Assembly: GCA_963082975.1 (NCBI GenBank)
Contig: OY720350.1
Coordinates: forward strand, 53,584,734-53,648,733
Origin: Labia minor
Taxonomy: Eukaryota > Arthropoda > Insecta > Dermaptera > Spongiphoridae
Direction: 5' to 3'
DNA: 64,000 bases
The position numbers and the translations under genes are program-made. This document shows positions 11,200-22,844 of this stretch, piece after piece. The notes under the pieces were generated by a model that worked only from the letters and a program-made list of their open reading frames with translations, was not told the DNA's origin and did not search any database. Positions within the stretch are counted from its first letter, which is position 1. Each line of letters begins with the position of its first letter.

Positions 11200-12411
11200 T
11201 GAGAGGTTTGGTTATTCCCGGGAAAACCCCTCAATTTTTATTTCCCGTTTACCGGAAAAAAAACGAAACATTTCCCGGGAAAACAAAACAAATTATTTTT
11301 CATGTTGATTATGATGCGGAAATCTTTATTTATTAACTGAATTAATCGTAATAAATATAAAATACAAGTGTACATACATCCATTTGTCTTTTGTTATAAT
11401 TTTTTTTTTTATTTTATTTTTTTCCCTCGCTTTAATTTTTCTTTATAATTTCTCTATTTTTTGAGATTTTTTACAGTGAACTCTGGCAGACGGCAGTTGC
11501 CATTGCCAAATTATTTTATTTTATAAAATTTAAATATTATTATTTATTTATTCAAGAAATATATATACACAATCATTCTGTATGTTATTTCAGTCCACCT
11601 TTTTGGGTGGTGACAAAAAAATAGCAAAAACATCCAAAAAGCAAACAAAAACAAAAATTAGCTGGAGTGTCTCCACTCGACTATCTCGCAATTTGAATTG
11701 GATTAAATAACATAATATATTATATTTAAATTAAATTTAATTAATTATAAATTATAAATAATAAATATTAAACCAGCGCATGTTTGGCTTTTTATTGATG
11801 GCACCATGGCACGTGTTGGCGCGTGAAATTTGCAGTGTTAGAAATTAATTCTGGTACTTTCAGCAATTCAATCAAGCTGAAATTCTATATATAGCAGTTT
11901 TATACAATTATTAATCATGTGAAAAATTATCAAACATATATTTTTATTTTTACGGTCACTTTAGAGGAAAAAAAATCAAAACGTTGTATGTAATGACCCT
12001 CTTCCGGTTGAGCTACATTTCTCAAAAGTTGATAGAAAACTATGAATTTTGAATAATGTCCATGTACCAAATTTCATCATTCTAGCTCAAACCGTTTTTG
12101 CGTAATCTTGTCTACATACATACACACACACATAAACACACACACACACACACACAGACATTTTTCTCAACCTTAGTGAAAATGATTCAGGAACCTTCAA
12201 AACGTATAAAAACATCAAAATCTCAACATCGAAAATTTTCATGATCGCAATACTATCTCTGGCGAGATAGTAAAAAAAACGATCATAAATGTCTTTAATT
12301 GAGGGCACACATAATCACAGACTCAGAGATTCAGTTTTCCCTCTTTTTAGATATATACAGGAAAGAAAAACCAAAATAAGTAAAACAAAAATACAAAAAT
12401 AATGCCAAATG
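11200..12411. mobile_element. hAT-like CCCGGG element, copy 1, interrupted
   Basis: The sequence from 11200 (gaggtttggttattcccggg) to 11661, and again 12272-12411, is collinear with the more complete element at 24933-26289: shared blocks include gaaacatttcccgggaaaa, cagtccacctttttgggtgg and gatcataaatgtctttaatt. It is split by a family A insertion (11662-12271), and its right part is replaced by family B starting at 12412. It therefore predates both insertions. No transposase coding sequence is visible. Confidence 0.7.
11662..12271 (+). mobile_element. Family A Helentron-like element, full length
   Basis: The 5' end is ctggagtgtctccactcg (hairpin GAGTG/CACTC) followed by actatctcgc. The 3' end is actatctctggcgagatagt, a perfect 8-bp stem hairpin (ACTATCTC, loop TGGC, GAGATAGT) whose 3' arm also complements the 5' actatctcgc motif. 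The interior has an AT-rich left half, a block with ccaaatttcatcattctagc (complement of the gatgaaatttgg motif) and a (CA)n microsatellite at 12122-12157. Length is about 610 bp, with no coding capacity. The architecture matches non-autonomous Helentron/Helitron2 elements, though the classification is inferred. Confidence 0.8.
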
Positions 12412-12913
12412 ACCGACGATAGAGTAAGGGAGGTATTGTTTTCAAACAAAATTTCACATGTGGAGATTTTTACATATTTCCACGAATCATGCATTTTCTT
12501 AAAGGTAAAAAGTATTTTTAGCATGATGTCTGTCCGTCCCTATAGATATGTACAGCTTGAACGGCACAACGGATTTTGATGAAATTTGGTATATTTACAT
12601 ATCAGCAATCGACGATAGGAAGGGAAGTCAACTTATTTACATATCACCACGAATCATGCACTTTGTATTGGTTTTCTCCTCGAGAAAAATCATCTTTATT
12701 AGTTTTGTCTTGATTTAAAATTATATGACGTCATCCAGCCAATCATGACGTCACAGCCAGCTCTTATATATTGTAAATAAAATAAAATTAAAAATATTTA
12801 TGTTCTATGCCATGAATAGATATATTAAAATTATTTGAAATTGTTTCTGAAGCTGGAAATTAATTTACTTCAAACCGTCGGTCGGTTCGGACCTGGCCAC
12901 AGGTCAACCTATT
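12412..12913 (+). mobile_element. Family B Helentron-like element
   Basis: Begins accgacgatagagtaaggga (a shortened form of the family start accgaccgacgatag) and ends cgtcggtcggttcggacctg followed by gccacaggtcaacctatt. The 5' accgac motif is inverted as gtcggt near the 3' end, followed by the hairpin GACCTG-GCCA-CAGGTC. It contains the gatgaaatttggtatattta block. It truncates a hAT-like element at its left. Confidence 0.8.
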
Positions 12914-13251
12914 TATGAAATTTATTTACATTAAATTAAAATTATATCACATTCGGCAAACAATTTTTAATTTAAATTGAACCATTTACATTAAACGCCA
13001 CCTCCTTGTTTTTTTTTTCAAAATATGATAATTTCATTAATGAACTTCTTACTGATATATTTATAATTTTTGTTTTTTAAATTTTCATTAAAATCTTTGA
13101 ATAAAATTAAGCTTATTGATTTAATAGAATTAATAGAATTAAACTTATTGATTCGATTTAAGATGTATTCTAAAACACCACTAATTTTAAAAATTAATAT
13201 TTGTTTATTTTATTTTATTTTAATATGTATTTTATTTGAAATAATTTGCAG
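12914..13251. other. AT-rich intergenic DNA
   Basis: Nothing recognisable apart from a long T-rich tract at 13200-13250, which would act as the polypyrimidine tract of the candidate splice acceptor at 13250-13251. Confidence 0.45.
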
Positions 13252-13364
13252 TCGAGCGCTCACCTCTGCACTCCCCGCTCGCCCCTCTCCATGCCCCTCC
13301 ATCGCCTGGCTTCAACTACTCCGGCCGGCAGGGCGACTCGAACGTATTTAGTTCCCCTTGCCTG
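13252..13364 (+). other. Candidate coding exon (GC-rich, splice-like borders)
   Basis: A 113-base GC-rich block in AT-rich DNA, preceded by a T-rich tract and tttgcag, and followed by ctg|gtgagt, both good splice-site matches. One frame (entering after two bases) is open for 37 codons and reads like Pro/Ser-rich protein, including APPSPGFNYSGRQGDSNVFS, and ends exactly on a codon boundary. The gene is not recognised. A chance GC-rich island or old repeat is possible. Confidence 0.25.
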
Positions 13365-14251
13365 GTGAGTGTGAGTCCCGGAGCGGCTCCTCCACTGAAA
13401 TCATCCTTTAATCAGTCGCTAATCAAGAATTAATTGTAATTTTATTATTTATTTTTATTAATTAAAAGGAAGATTAGTGAACTTTAAAAAAAAATATTTC
13501 AATAAAAACTAAATTTTATAAAGTGCATTTTTATAATTTTTTATTCATATACCCAAATAAATTTATACATTTTTCATTCAAATCTTTCAAAAGAATTAAT
13601 CTTAAATATTCTATCAGATCTCATTAATTAAATTTTATTAAAAGTTAAATTAAAATTATTTAAAAATTAAAAAATCATATACAAAATTTTATTTTTCTTT
13701 AAATATATTTATTGCAATATTTTTTAAATTTCAATACATATATTAATCCTATTAAAGCTTATTTATTTAAAAAATAAATATTTTCAAAATTCATATAATA
13801 TAATTATAAATCAAAAAAATATAAATTGCTTATATTCATATAATAATAAATATAATATTTAAATATTCAATATATTCTTTCTAATCTCATTATCGCTCAC
13901 ACCGTTCCTTTCAAATCTCATTGTCAATTTCATATTATTATAACACTTTTAAAAAATGAATAATATTTCTATTACCTACTTGTATGATGTCAATTAATCA
14001 GAATAAAATCTTCGTGGAATTAATAATAATAATCATAATTCGTTTTCTGATGTTTTCTAAGATATTTTTATTATATGTCTATTAAATGCGTATTATAACT
14101 AAATTATTATAACCATGGTTCTATATAGGATGTAAAATAATTTTAGTATTTTAATATTACAGAAATAAGATAATATTTTTAAAAATCTATATTTTTTTAT
14201 TTCCTGTATATAATATAAATATCTAATCTTAATTATTTTTTGTTTATCGAG
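13365..14251. other. AT-rich DNA, possible intron
   Basis: No gene or repeat family recognised. If the flanking candidate exons are real, this would be an intron of about 890 bases. Confidence 0.35.
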
Positions 14252-14337
14252 GCGAGAGTGATGGACATCAATCATGTCTACGAGCTGTTCTTCGAGTTTA
14301 ATCTGCGAGAAATATCAACCATTTTTTTAACTCCGAG
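14252..14337 (+). other. Candidate coding exon (phase-compatible with 13252-13364)
   Basis: An 86-base block after tttgtttatcgag and before ccgag|gtcagt. The frame that continues from the previous candidate exon is open and includes RVMDINHVYELFFEFNLREI. Composition is less AT-rich than the flanks. A further possible donor (aaat|gtaagt, GT at 14525-14526) lies downstream. The protein family is not recognised. Confidence 0.22.
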
Positions 14338-15838
14338 GTCAGTATTTTTTATTAATTTTATTTTTAATTCAATTTAAATTTATTGATTATAAACTAATAA
14401 GTTATTTTTCTTCCTCTATTTCATGTTTCCATCTTCGTTCCTGCTACTGAATGTTGATTTGAATTCTTGATTATCTTCTCCATCCTTCATGACGATGAAA
14501 TGATTGAAATACAGCTCTCCAAATGTAAGTAATAATCGTTATTTATTTAGCATGGCGCACTTTAAAATAGAAAATGTAAATATAATATTTAAAGTAAAGT
14601 TTAATATAATATAGAAAGTAGGATTCAATTACAATGTTTTTATGCTTTTGATAATATTCATTAGGAGATTATAGAGAATTATATTAAATTATATGATAGA
14701 ATTTAGTGAGATTAGGGAATTTCAGAGTACATCTTTCAAGAAGAAGCATTGATAAAGGAGGCAGAAGAGACAAAGGTATTTTTAGAATTAGTAGGTTTCG
14801 ATGCGTTATACTGGGAGGGTGGCTATTTTTTGATATATATAGTTGTTAGGAATTTTCAGGTGGTTGCCTCCTACATTCATGCATGTTCTCATCATACTAA
14901 TTCATAGATTAGATTAGAATTAATAAATAAATAAAATGTGGGAGGGTAAAAAAAGTGCCATGCCAATAGGAAGGGGTGGATTGCATGAATTGCATGTCAG
15001 GTCTGAGTTGTGCTTTTTTGTATTGCTAAGAGTGCAGTTGAGGTGGATTGGGTGAACGGGAATTCGGGAAGGGAATTCAGCACAGTTCCGAAATGGGATT
15101 AGCCTGAACAGGAACAAATTGTTGGTTACCTTTTGAGCGCAGGGCTTTTTCGATTAGCATGGGCCTTCCATCCAATTTGATGGAGGCTATGCACTCCCTT
15201 ACTAGGTAGGTTTTATTTCAGGTTGCCCCGAATTTCGCGATTTCATTTCCAAATCCAAAAAATCAAAGGCACTCTCAGCTGATTCAAAGAGGCTACAGAC
15301 CAAACGCCTTATTTTTTTTTTATTCTTTTTTTTTAAGGCAAACTTTCTTTATTATTACTTTTTCTAAATTTCGGAAGGCGAGGCTTGGAAGGGCTAATTT
15401 ATGGGGAAAGGAGGAGGCCCTATTAAATATTCAATTGTTTTTTTTTAATTTAATTAATAATAAAAAAATAATTGAATATCGCGATTATTTTCTTTAACTT
15501 TTTATTTTCATTTTGAAATATACAATTTCATAATTTAAACTTTGATATATTTTAAATATTTTACTATATAGGTAGAATTAATTATTATTATAATTTCTTA
15601 ATTTAAAATTAAAATGCAAACATCACAAAAAAAAATCATATATATTGTAAAAATATAACTCATTTTCATTATTATTTCTTTTTAACTTACCAAATATAAA
15701 AAAATTTGATTTTATTATTTCATATGAATATAAATATATTGTAATCGAATATATCTATACTCAATAATAATTTAATATTAATAAATTATCAAATTTTTTT
15801 CTTATCATTGTACTGATAAATCATATTTGGAAAGAAAT

Positions 15839-15874
<36 letters not shown>

Positions 15875-16146
15875 AGCTTATTTAAAAAATTAACTTAATG
15901 TATAATTTTTGTTAATTATAAACATGTGGTACAACTTATATTTTAAATAAATAAATAAAATTAGATCTCCTAAATTTTTTTTTAATTTTGATAGATCAAA
16001 TATTCTTATTCTTTAGCTGACTTACAAATCCCATACGATCATTTTGCTTATTCTTATATATATTCTGTCCCAGTGTCCCCGCAAAAATTCTCGGTTACAT
16101 AAATAATAATATCATCCGTGAATAAACCCAATATTATTCAATTTTT
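14338..16146. other. Unassigned DNA
   Basis: Includes a less AT-rich stretch at about 14750-15420 without a recognisable gene, a T/A-rich region, and a (TA)n array at about 15842-15870. No dispersed-repeat family of this window is represented. Confidence 0.45.
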
Positions 16147-16508
16147 ACCGACCGACGATGGTAAGGGATGTATTGTTTTCACACCAAATTTCACATGTGG
16201 AGATTTTTACATATCACCACGAATCATGTATTTTGTATTGGTTTCATTCTCGGGAAAAATCATCTTCATTAGTTTTTTCTTAATTTTAAATTATATGACG
16301 TCATCCAGCCATTCATGACGTCACAGTTAGCTACTACTTATATATTATAAATAAAATAAAATTGAAAATATTTCTGTTATATGCCTATTTGTTTTTTATT
16401 ACATTAATACTTAGATATATTAAAATTATGTGAAATTGTTTCTGAAGCTGGAAATTAATTTACTTCAAACCGTCGGTCGGTTCGGACCTAGCCATAGGTC
16501 AACTTATT
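16147..16508 (+). mobile_element. Family B Helentron-like element, internally deleted
   Basis: The 5' end is accgaccgacgatggtaagg and the 3' end is cgtcggtcggttcggaccta then gccataggtcaacttat. At about 360 bp it lacks the middle of longer copies, including the tccgtccgtctg run and the gatgaaatttggta block. It is preceded by a T run, as are the other copies. Confidence 0.8.
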
Positions 16509-16544
16509 TTTTTGTTAAAATCATTTTGTGAAATTTTTGGTTGA

Positions 16545-17230
16545 GGAAAAAGAAATCTATTATTTTTAAGCAAAATTCAAGACTTTATTTAACATTCTTT
16601 GGATTGTCCGATTTGAATCAAAGATGCATCGTTTTGTTGGATAATTTATTGCCATTTTAAAGGTAACTTCATAATCCCTCCCATAAAAGTTTTGGTCTTT
16701 AATATTCGATTTTCACAATCTTCTCTTGATTTCAATTTCTTATCACTCAGGAAGTTTTGCTATGTGAGGAAAAGGTAGTAATCGCTTGGTGCCAGGTCCG
16801 AAATATATAGAGGAAGCATTCCAATTTCCCAACCAAGATCTCAGAGTTTCTCATTAGTCACTACAGACGTGTGTCGTCTGGCGTTAACCTGATGGAACAC
16901 AATACCTCTTCTGTTGGCCTATTCTGGTCGTTTCTACTCAATCGCTATCTTCAAACGGTCCAGGTGTTGACAGTAAAAATCTGGATTCATAATAATTTAT
17001 TCCTTTCTAGTCCGACCAAATATTTGTATAGTTGAACCTTCGAGTCCGTTGGTCACCGTTTGAACTGCTTCACCGCACAAGTCATTTCTCATCCCAAGGC
17101 ACCATCCGTTTAAGAAATGGGTCGATTTTATTTCGTTTGGTCAAGGCTTTGCAGATGGAAATTCGATCCAACATGTTGTTGGATCTTGGTGTAGCACTCA
17201 AACAACGATTCATCCAAAATTGGTGGAGTT
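16545..17230 (-). pseudogene. Mariner transposase relic
   Basis: Minus-strand frames yield, in order from the right, LDESLFECYTKIQQHVGSNF, RPISKRMVPWDEK (the catalytic-Asp region, GDEKW-like but altered), then a WSD-KGINYYES-like piece, a Gln-Arg-rich piece and degraded C-terminal motifs. This is the order of a mariner-family transposase from about residue 130 to its end. Stops and frameshifts throughout show a pseudogene. The N-terminal DNA-binding part is missing and no terminal inverted repeat is clear. It adjoins the family B element on its left. Confidence 0.75.
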
Positions 17231-19269
17231 AATCATTAGAAATTTATTAATTCTCTAATCTCTAATCTACTGTATAATTTAAAAATATCTTTATTATTTT
17301 AAATCAATAAAAATATGATTTCAATTATATATTCTCCTATGATTAGAATTGAAAATCAAATCATTTAGTTATTTAATAAAAATATCAATATATGTTATAT
17401 TTCTTATAAATTTTTAACTTATGTTTGGGAAGACTTCCTGAATTAATTATGTTAAAATGTAAAAATATTTTTTTTTAATTTACAAATAAATATTCACTTT
17501 TTACAGCAATTTATTTATTTTCCATCTTGATTCGCAATTTTTTTTTTTTAATTTAAAATTATTATTTATAATCATTTATTTTTATCATCCGTTCAATAAA
17601 GTGAAAATGGATTTATTGTTATTACTTATTGTAATTGTAATTTTAATATGTCATTATAAATTGCTTTCAAATTCCCCCACCCTCTTTTATTTTATTAGTA
17701 TTTTATTTTTATTAGTAATAATAGTAGTAATTCTAAGTTCTGATTTCATTTGAGAGTCAAATTTGTTTCCAAAAAAAAAGAAATTCTCAAAATCTTATTA
17801 GTATTTTTTTAAGATCTCATTTGCAATGAAACTGATAGAATAAAAATATCAAAATCAAATTTCTCAAATATTCATTTCATATAATGTACAATGTATCTAA
17901 TCTAAATACTGTATCTATATTGAAAATGATTTATTTTATTTAAAATTCATTTTATATTTTTTGATGTATTCTTATAAGGTAAAGAGAAATACTTCTTTTC
18001 TTCTTTTGCTTTTCATGCGTTCCCTCTTTCCATCTTTTATCCACACAATCATTCTTTTCTGTCGCATCTTATTACTAAAATGCAAGCATGAAATAGAAAA
18101 AAGTAGAACAAAAAAAAAAAACAAAACAATTTCAATGCAATCCTTGACAAATAAAATAAAACTATATATATTGGTATATAAAAGGATATTCTTTAAAAAT
18201 TATATTAAATTATATTAATTTTAAACATTCGAGCAGTGACAGTGCTGTTACTAAGTCAACTAATCACAAAATTGTCATAACAGTACGAAATCTTATCTTT
18301 CGAATGCCATTTAGTCTAACCCGATCGCACTTATACCCCACGAGATACAGATAATTAAAGTCATTTATTGGAAAAATAATGGATTTCTTTTTACTACGCC
18401 TATTATTTATTCTCCAATTGTAAATAAAAAGATTTTATTTTTTTTTAAACAACTGATTTCAAATAAAATTTAAGTATTTTTATTTTAAGAATTTAAATAT
18501 ATAATAATATACCATAATTAATAAAACTTTATAATATAATTGCCAGTTTATAACAAACTATTTTTTATTTTTTTAAAATATTTTCAGAAATATAATCATT
18601 ATAAAACCAAATTGATTGATATTCAGAGTTTTTTTTTGTTAGTGTTGTAGCAATGCTAGTTGAATATTCTTCTGGTAATCTAATTGAAAATTCTATAATT
18701 AGGGTCAACCGGCGTAGATCCTCTTGCCCTTCCATAACCAGGAAGCAGGCATTAACTAATGCTGCCCCTAACAGGCCATTAGGCTTCCTCTCGCCCAACC
18801 AATCCTCCCCCTCACACCACAATTCGAAATCCCTGGTTCACGTTACATGCCTCCTGTTCAACTCTAATGTGAACATTAATATTTCCACAAATCAAAATTC
18901 ACCCCACCTCTTCACATTCGTAGTCGTCCTGCCTGCTGACTAGTAACCCTTTTCATCCACAAAACTCCTCTTACTAGCGGATTGCGGATAAAGGGGAGAA
19001 AGGAATGAGGATATCATAGAAGGCAGGGAGAAGGGGAGAATGTGGTGGAAATGAAGAAATCCATTTCAAAATGAAGGGAGGGTGTAAAAATCATAAAAAT
19101 ACCTCAAGGGCTTTTTAATTTCAGTCCTAAAGTTATTTTTTTTTTATTCTAATATTATGCTATGAAATATAATAAAAAGAATCAGTAAAATTTATTTAGA
19201 AACGTTCATATAAATATAAGTTTGTGTATGCAGATATGAGATGCTATATCTCATAAATAAAAATGAATC
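17231..19269. other. Unassigned DNA
   Basis: Mostly AT-rich with no recognisable gene. A less AT-rich stretch at about 18640-18960 is open on both strands but shows no family resemblance. The sequence at 18220-18360 is GC-richer without identifiable structure. Confidence 0.45.
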
Positions 19270-19500
19270 GCAAAATGTGTTGGTAACCGCATCACTCAAT
19301 AACGCCTGAACCAATTTTGACAATTCTTTTTTTAAAATGTTCGTTTAAGTCCAAGGATGGTTTTTACGGCGAGAAAAAATCGAATAATTGCCGGGAAAAC
19401 CCTAAAAACAGCCCTTTTTCCCCCCATACATATTTTTCAATATTATGCAATATGTACATAATTACTATTTTTCAATATTATGTAATATGTAATTACTAAT
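19270..19500. repeat. Probable dispersed-repeat block with a small tandem duplication
   Basis: Begins near cgcctgaaccaattttgaca, a phrase similar to the aaccgattttgacgaaattt block of families B and C. It ends with two near-identical copies of tttttcaatattatg-aatatgt at about 19433-19497. No full terminal structure is seen. Confidence 0.4.
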
Positions 19501-19680
19501 TGTTAAAAATAATACCTGATAATAATGACCTGGGATGAATCAGAATATTGTATCGTTATCGGAGTTACATATATATGCGAAATTTCAGCTCATTCAAACA
19601 TGGGGATGAGGGTCAAATTCACGTTGGAAGATTTGACGACAGGACACGAGTTAAAACTAAATAAAAGCGTCTAAAAAAGC

Positions 19681-20293
19681 GGGAGTGTCCTCCCCTAGAC
19701 TTTCCCGCATATAAATAGGATATTAGGTTATTATTATTATGTTTTAACAACAATAAAAATAAACAAACTAATTAATTTAAATTATAAAGTAAAATGGTTT
19801 AACACTCTATTATATATATTTATAATTTACACCTAACGCTACTTGTATAGGTAAAATGTCACTTCCTGTAGTCAGATCATGATGAAATTTGGTATCTGAA
19901 TTTTTTTCATATTTTTAAATCTATATACAAAATAGGAAGCAAATATCTCTAAGCAAACTGGTACTTTACTTGAAAGGTAAACGCAACCAGTGTAGGTAAA
20001 GTACCACTTCCGGTTAACCGATTTTGACGAAATTTTGATAGAAATCTACAAACTGTGAATAATATCGGTGTACCAAATTTTGGAGACCTAGCTTGATTAG
20101 TTTCTGAGTAAATTTGCTCACAGACAAACATTACATACATCCATACATCCATACATACACACACACAGACATAATTCGAAAAATGGTATTTTCCGACTCA
20201 GGGAGGTCTAAAACGTCAAGATCTATCAAAATCTCGAAGTCGAAATTTTTGACGATTCCAATACTTCCCTTATACGAAGTATGCGGGAAAGTA
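19681..20293 (+). mobile_element. Family C Helentron-like element (single copy here)
   Basis: Starts gggagtgtcctcccctagac then ctttcccgcata; ends in a hairpin-forming stretch whose last part is tatgcgggaaag, an exact 12-base complement of the 5' motif. The 5' start parallels family A (ggagtgtctccactcg then an inverted motif). The interior has gatgaaatttggtatctg, a second, related aaccgattttgacgaaattt block, then (CATA)n/(CA)n near 20136-20170. Length is about 613 bp, with no coding capacity. It abuts a Helitron fragment on the right. Confidence 0.72.
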
Positions 20294-20295
20294 AA

Positions 20296-21668
20296 AAGGT
20301 TTTTGTCTGCCCATTCTCAGAATTTAAAATTTTGTGCATATATTCGCGTTTAATGACCTTTATAATCCAAAAGTGATTTTATAATTTTTCATGTCTGTCT
20401 GTCTGTTCTGAAAATAAGGATGTTATAGACTCAAAATTGGCTGGACCGAATTCTATGAAATTACATCACAACATTCTTATATACCTCTATTTAAACATAG
20501 GCTATATATTTTATTAATATCTAATGAAATTTAGATCATATTTAACTTAAATTATTTTTTATTTATTCTTTCTATATTTGAATATTTCTTCTTTGCTATT
20601 TAAAAGTGAAGGGTATAAATTTTATCAATGTCTTAATATAAAAAAAAACATAAATTAATATTTTTAGAGTTTTATGAATACAAAAATATTTTTAAAACGT
20701 CAATTAAAATGACTAAATTATTTTAACTTTATTTTTGTTTCAATTATTTATTATAACTATATTTTAAGTGCAAAAATGATCTCTTGGTTATATAAAAATT
20801 GAAATATGATTTTTTATAAAATGATTTTTTTGTTTTAATTTTTTCTCTTTTTAGATTGAGTAAATTTTTTAAATTTTTTTTAAATCGAAATTATTATATT
20901 ATATTGTAATTTATTAATAGGTTTCTTTTTTTATTTTTAATTTTTAATAAATTCTCTTTTTTGATACGATATTAATAAAAAATAATAATAAATTGTATAT
21001 AAATTTAAAAATTAGAATATGTGAATTTGTTTAAATTATAACACATATAATAAATCATATGCAAAAAAAATAGAAAATTTTGAAAATCTACTTATTATTA
21101 AATTCAGAAATAATAGTGTAATTATAATACTTTAAAAGATGTATATTTAATTATAATATTAAAATAGGGGTATTATCTGAGAATATTTAAAATAAATGTA
21201 TGTTTATATTGATAATTTAAAAAAAATACTTATATTAATAATACATGGACTATTTGAATATATATATATAAAACCTCTATCTCTCCCTTTATTTAAAATT
21301 TAAAAAAACGGAGTGTTCTAGCCAAATTAAGAAATTTTGATGCCTTATGCAACATGGATAGGTAACTGAATTGGACTGGAAGAGAAGACATGTGATTAGA
21401 CAAATTGGGGAAAAATCGAACGAAATGCCATTAAACAAAAAAATTCAAGAATTAGGCTACGGAGACGACTTAAATATTATAGGAGATTCGGCAACTGCAA
21501 TCAAAGATAGCGTAGGAAAATTAATCGAAGCAGGAAATGTGGTGGAGCTAGAAAAGTTAATAGTGCTAAGATAAAGTATTTAGTAACAGAAAGGAATAGT
21601 ATTAACACACAAAGTCTTAACATACAAAATGTAGAATTTGATAAAGTATAAAAATATTTAAATACTTA
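20296..21668 (+). mobile_element. Helitron fragment, plus strand, 3' end missing
   Basis: This is the inverted equivalent of the 6750-10068 element. It begins aaaaggtttttgtctgccca (5' terminal block lacking the TCTATATATA tip), passes through acgtctgtctg-like repeats and the AT-rich segment matching 8820-8990, then a reverse-transcriptase fragment. No hairpin or CTAG end follows. The 5' tip was lost at the junction with family C. Confidence 0.7.
21371..21660 (+). pseudogene. Reverse-transcriptase fragment (captured LINE piece)
   Basis: The plus-strand frame opens with a short leader and reaches LGYGDDLNIIGDSATAIKDS, the catalytic (Y/G)xDD region of a non-LTR reverse transcriptase. After a frameshift, KYLVTERNSINTQSLNIQN follows, ending at a stop near 21660. 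It is the same fragment as in the Helitron at 6750 (SDDLNIIGDSAIA) but includes slightly more upstream sequence. It is non-functional. Confidence 0.7.
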
Positions 21669-22409
21669 AGATCTGTCTAGAAATCGTATATGCCTTCAAG
21701 TTACTTAATTTAACAAAAAATAATATAAAAATAGATGACATTTCACCATCGATTGAGAAAGAAGACATTAATATGTCTCAAAAATTCAATCAACTTTACA
21801 AATAATATTGAAAAATTGATTTTGAATAACTGATATGTTTATTTAATTTCATGCATTTTATTTTAAATAAATATTTTATGAAATTTTTTAACAATAACAA
21901 ATAAAAGAGATACACCTACGTATTTTTATATATCTTTTTATCTAAATTTATATTAAAATATATCAACTCTTTTTTTTTATAAAAAATTTAAAAATGTTTT
22001 TATTTTGAAATATTAATTTCATGTTAAAAATTAAAAACAAAACCGTTTCTATGACAACCAATCCGCCATTCATTCAAAAGTCATTTTAGTCTTCTTTTTT
22101 GTTATTTTTTTTTATTTTATATTATTTTTTCAGATACATGTGTAATTTATTTTAGTTTTTTTTCTTCTAAATTCTAAACTAAATTATTTTCTTCTAAATT
22201 CTAAACTAAATTAATTATAAAATTATAAAATATTCTATTTTTATGCCTGTAGACAATATACTGTACCGAAAATATTTATTTAAAAATTTATTTTGTATTA
22301 TTTTGTTTCATGTAAAACTAGTATTCATACCTTTAATTAAACTAATATATAATTTATTTGTTTTCGTTGAAATTATTATATTGTATCTTTGTTTTTTGCT
22401 ATGATTTTT
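21669..22409. other. AT-rich intergenic DNA
   Basis: No gene recognised. A short imperfect duplication of ttcttctaaattctaaacta occurs at about 22162-22205. Confidence 0.45.
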
Positions 22410-22844
22410 ACTAAGCCAGAGCTAGAATAATGAAATTTGGTACACCGGCATTATTCAAAATTCGTTGTTTTCTATCAACTTTTTTGAAATGTAGCTCATC
22501 CAGAAGAGGCTCATTACCTACCACGTTTTCATTCTTTTCCTCTAAACTGACCGTAAAATTAAAGATATATGTTTAATGTTTAATAGTTTTTCACATGATT
22601 AAAAATTGTATAAAACTGCTATATATAGAATTTCTGCTTGATTGAATCGCTGTAAGTACTGGAATTAATTTTTTAACACGACTGCAAATCACGCGCCAGC
22701 ACGTGACAAAGTCTGTTGGTCGCACTGGTTTAATAAATATTATTTATTAATTTTAATTTATAATTAATTAAATTTAATTTAAATACAATATATGTTATTT
22801 AATCCAATTCAAATTTGCGAGATAGTCTAGTGGAGACACTCCAG
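22410..22844 (-). mobile_element. Family A Helentron-like element, 3' part missing
   Basis: Minus strand: starts ctggagtgtctccactag, passes the caaatttgaattggatta and cgcgtgatttgcagt blocks, and stops just after the ccaaatttcattattctagc block. The microsatellite and 3' hairpin are absent. Confidence 0.78.

Noticed and set aside
11662-12271. Family A as a TIR cut-and-paste MITE
   Set aside because: The inverted motifs are internal to the ends rather than terminal, one of them lies within a 3' hairpin, and no target-site duplication is seen.
18565-18943. Overlapping frames on both strands in a less AT-rich region
   Set aside because: Openness on both strands at once is typical of chance in this composition; no family motif.
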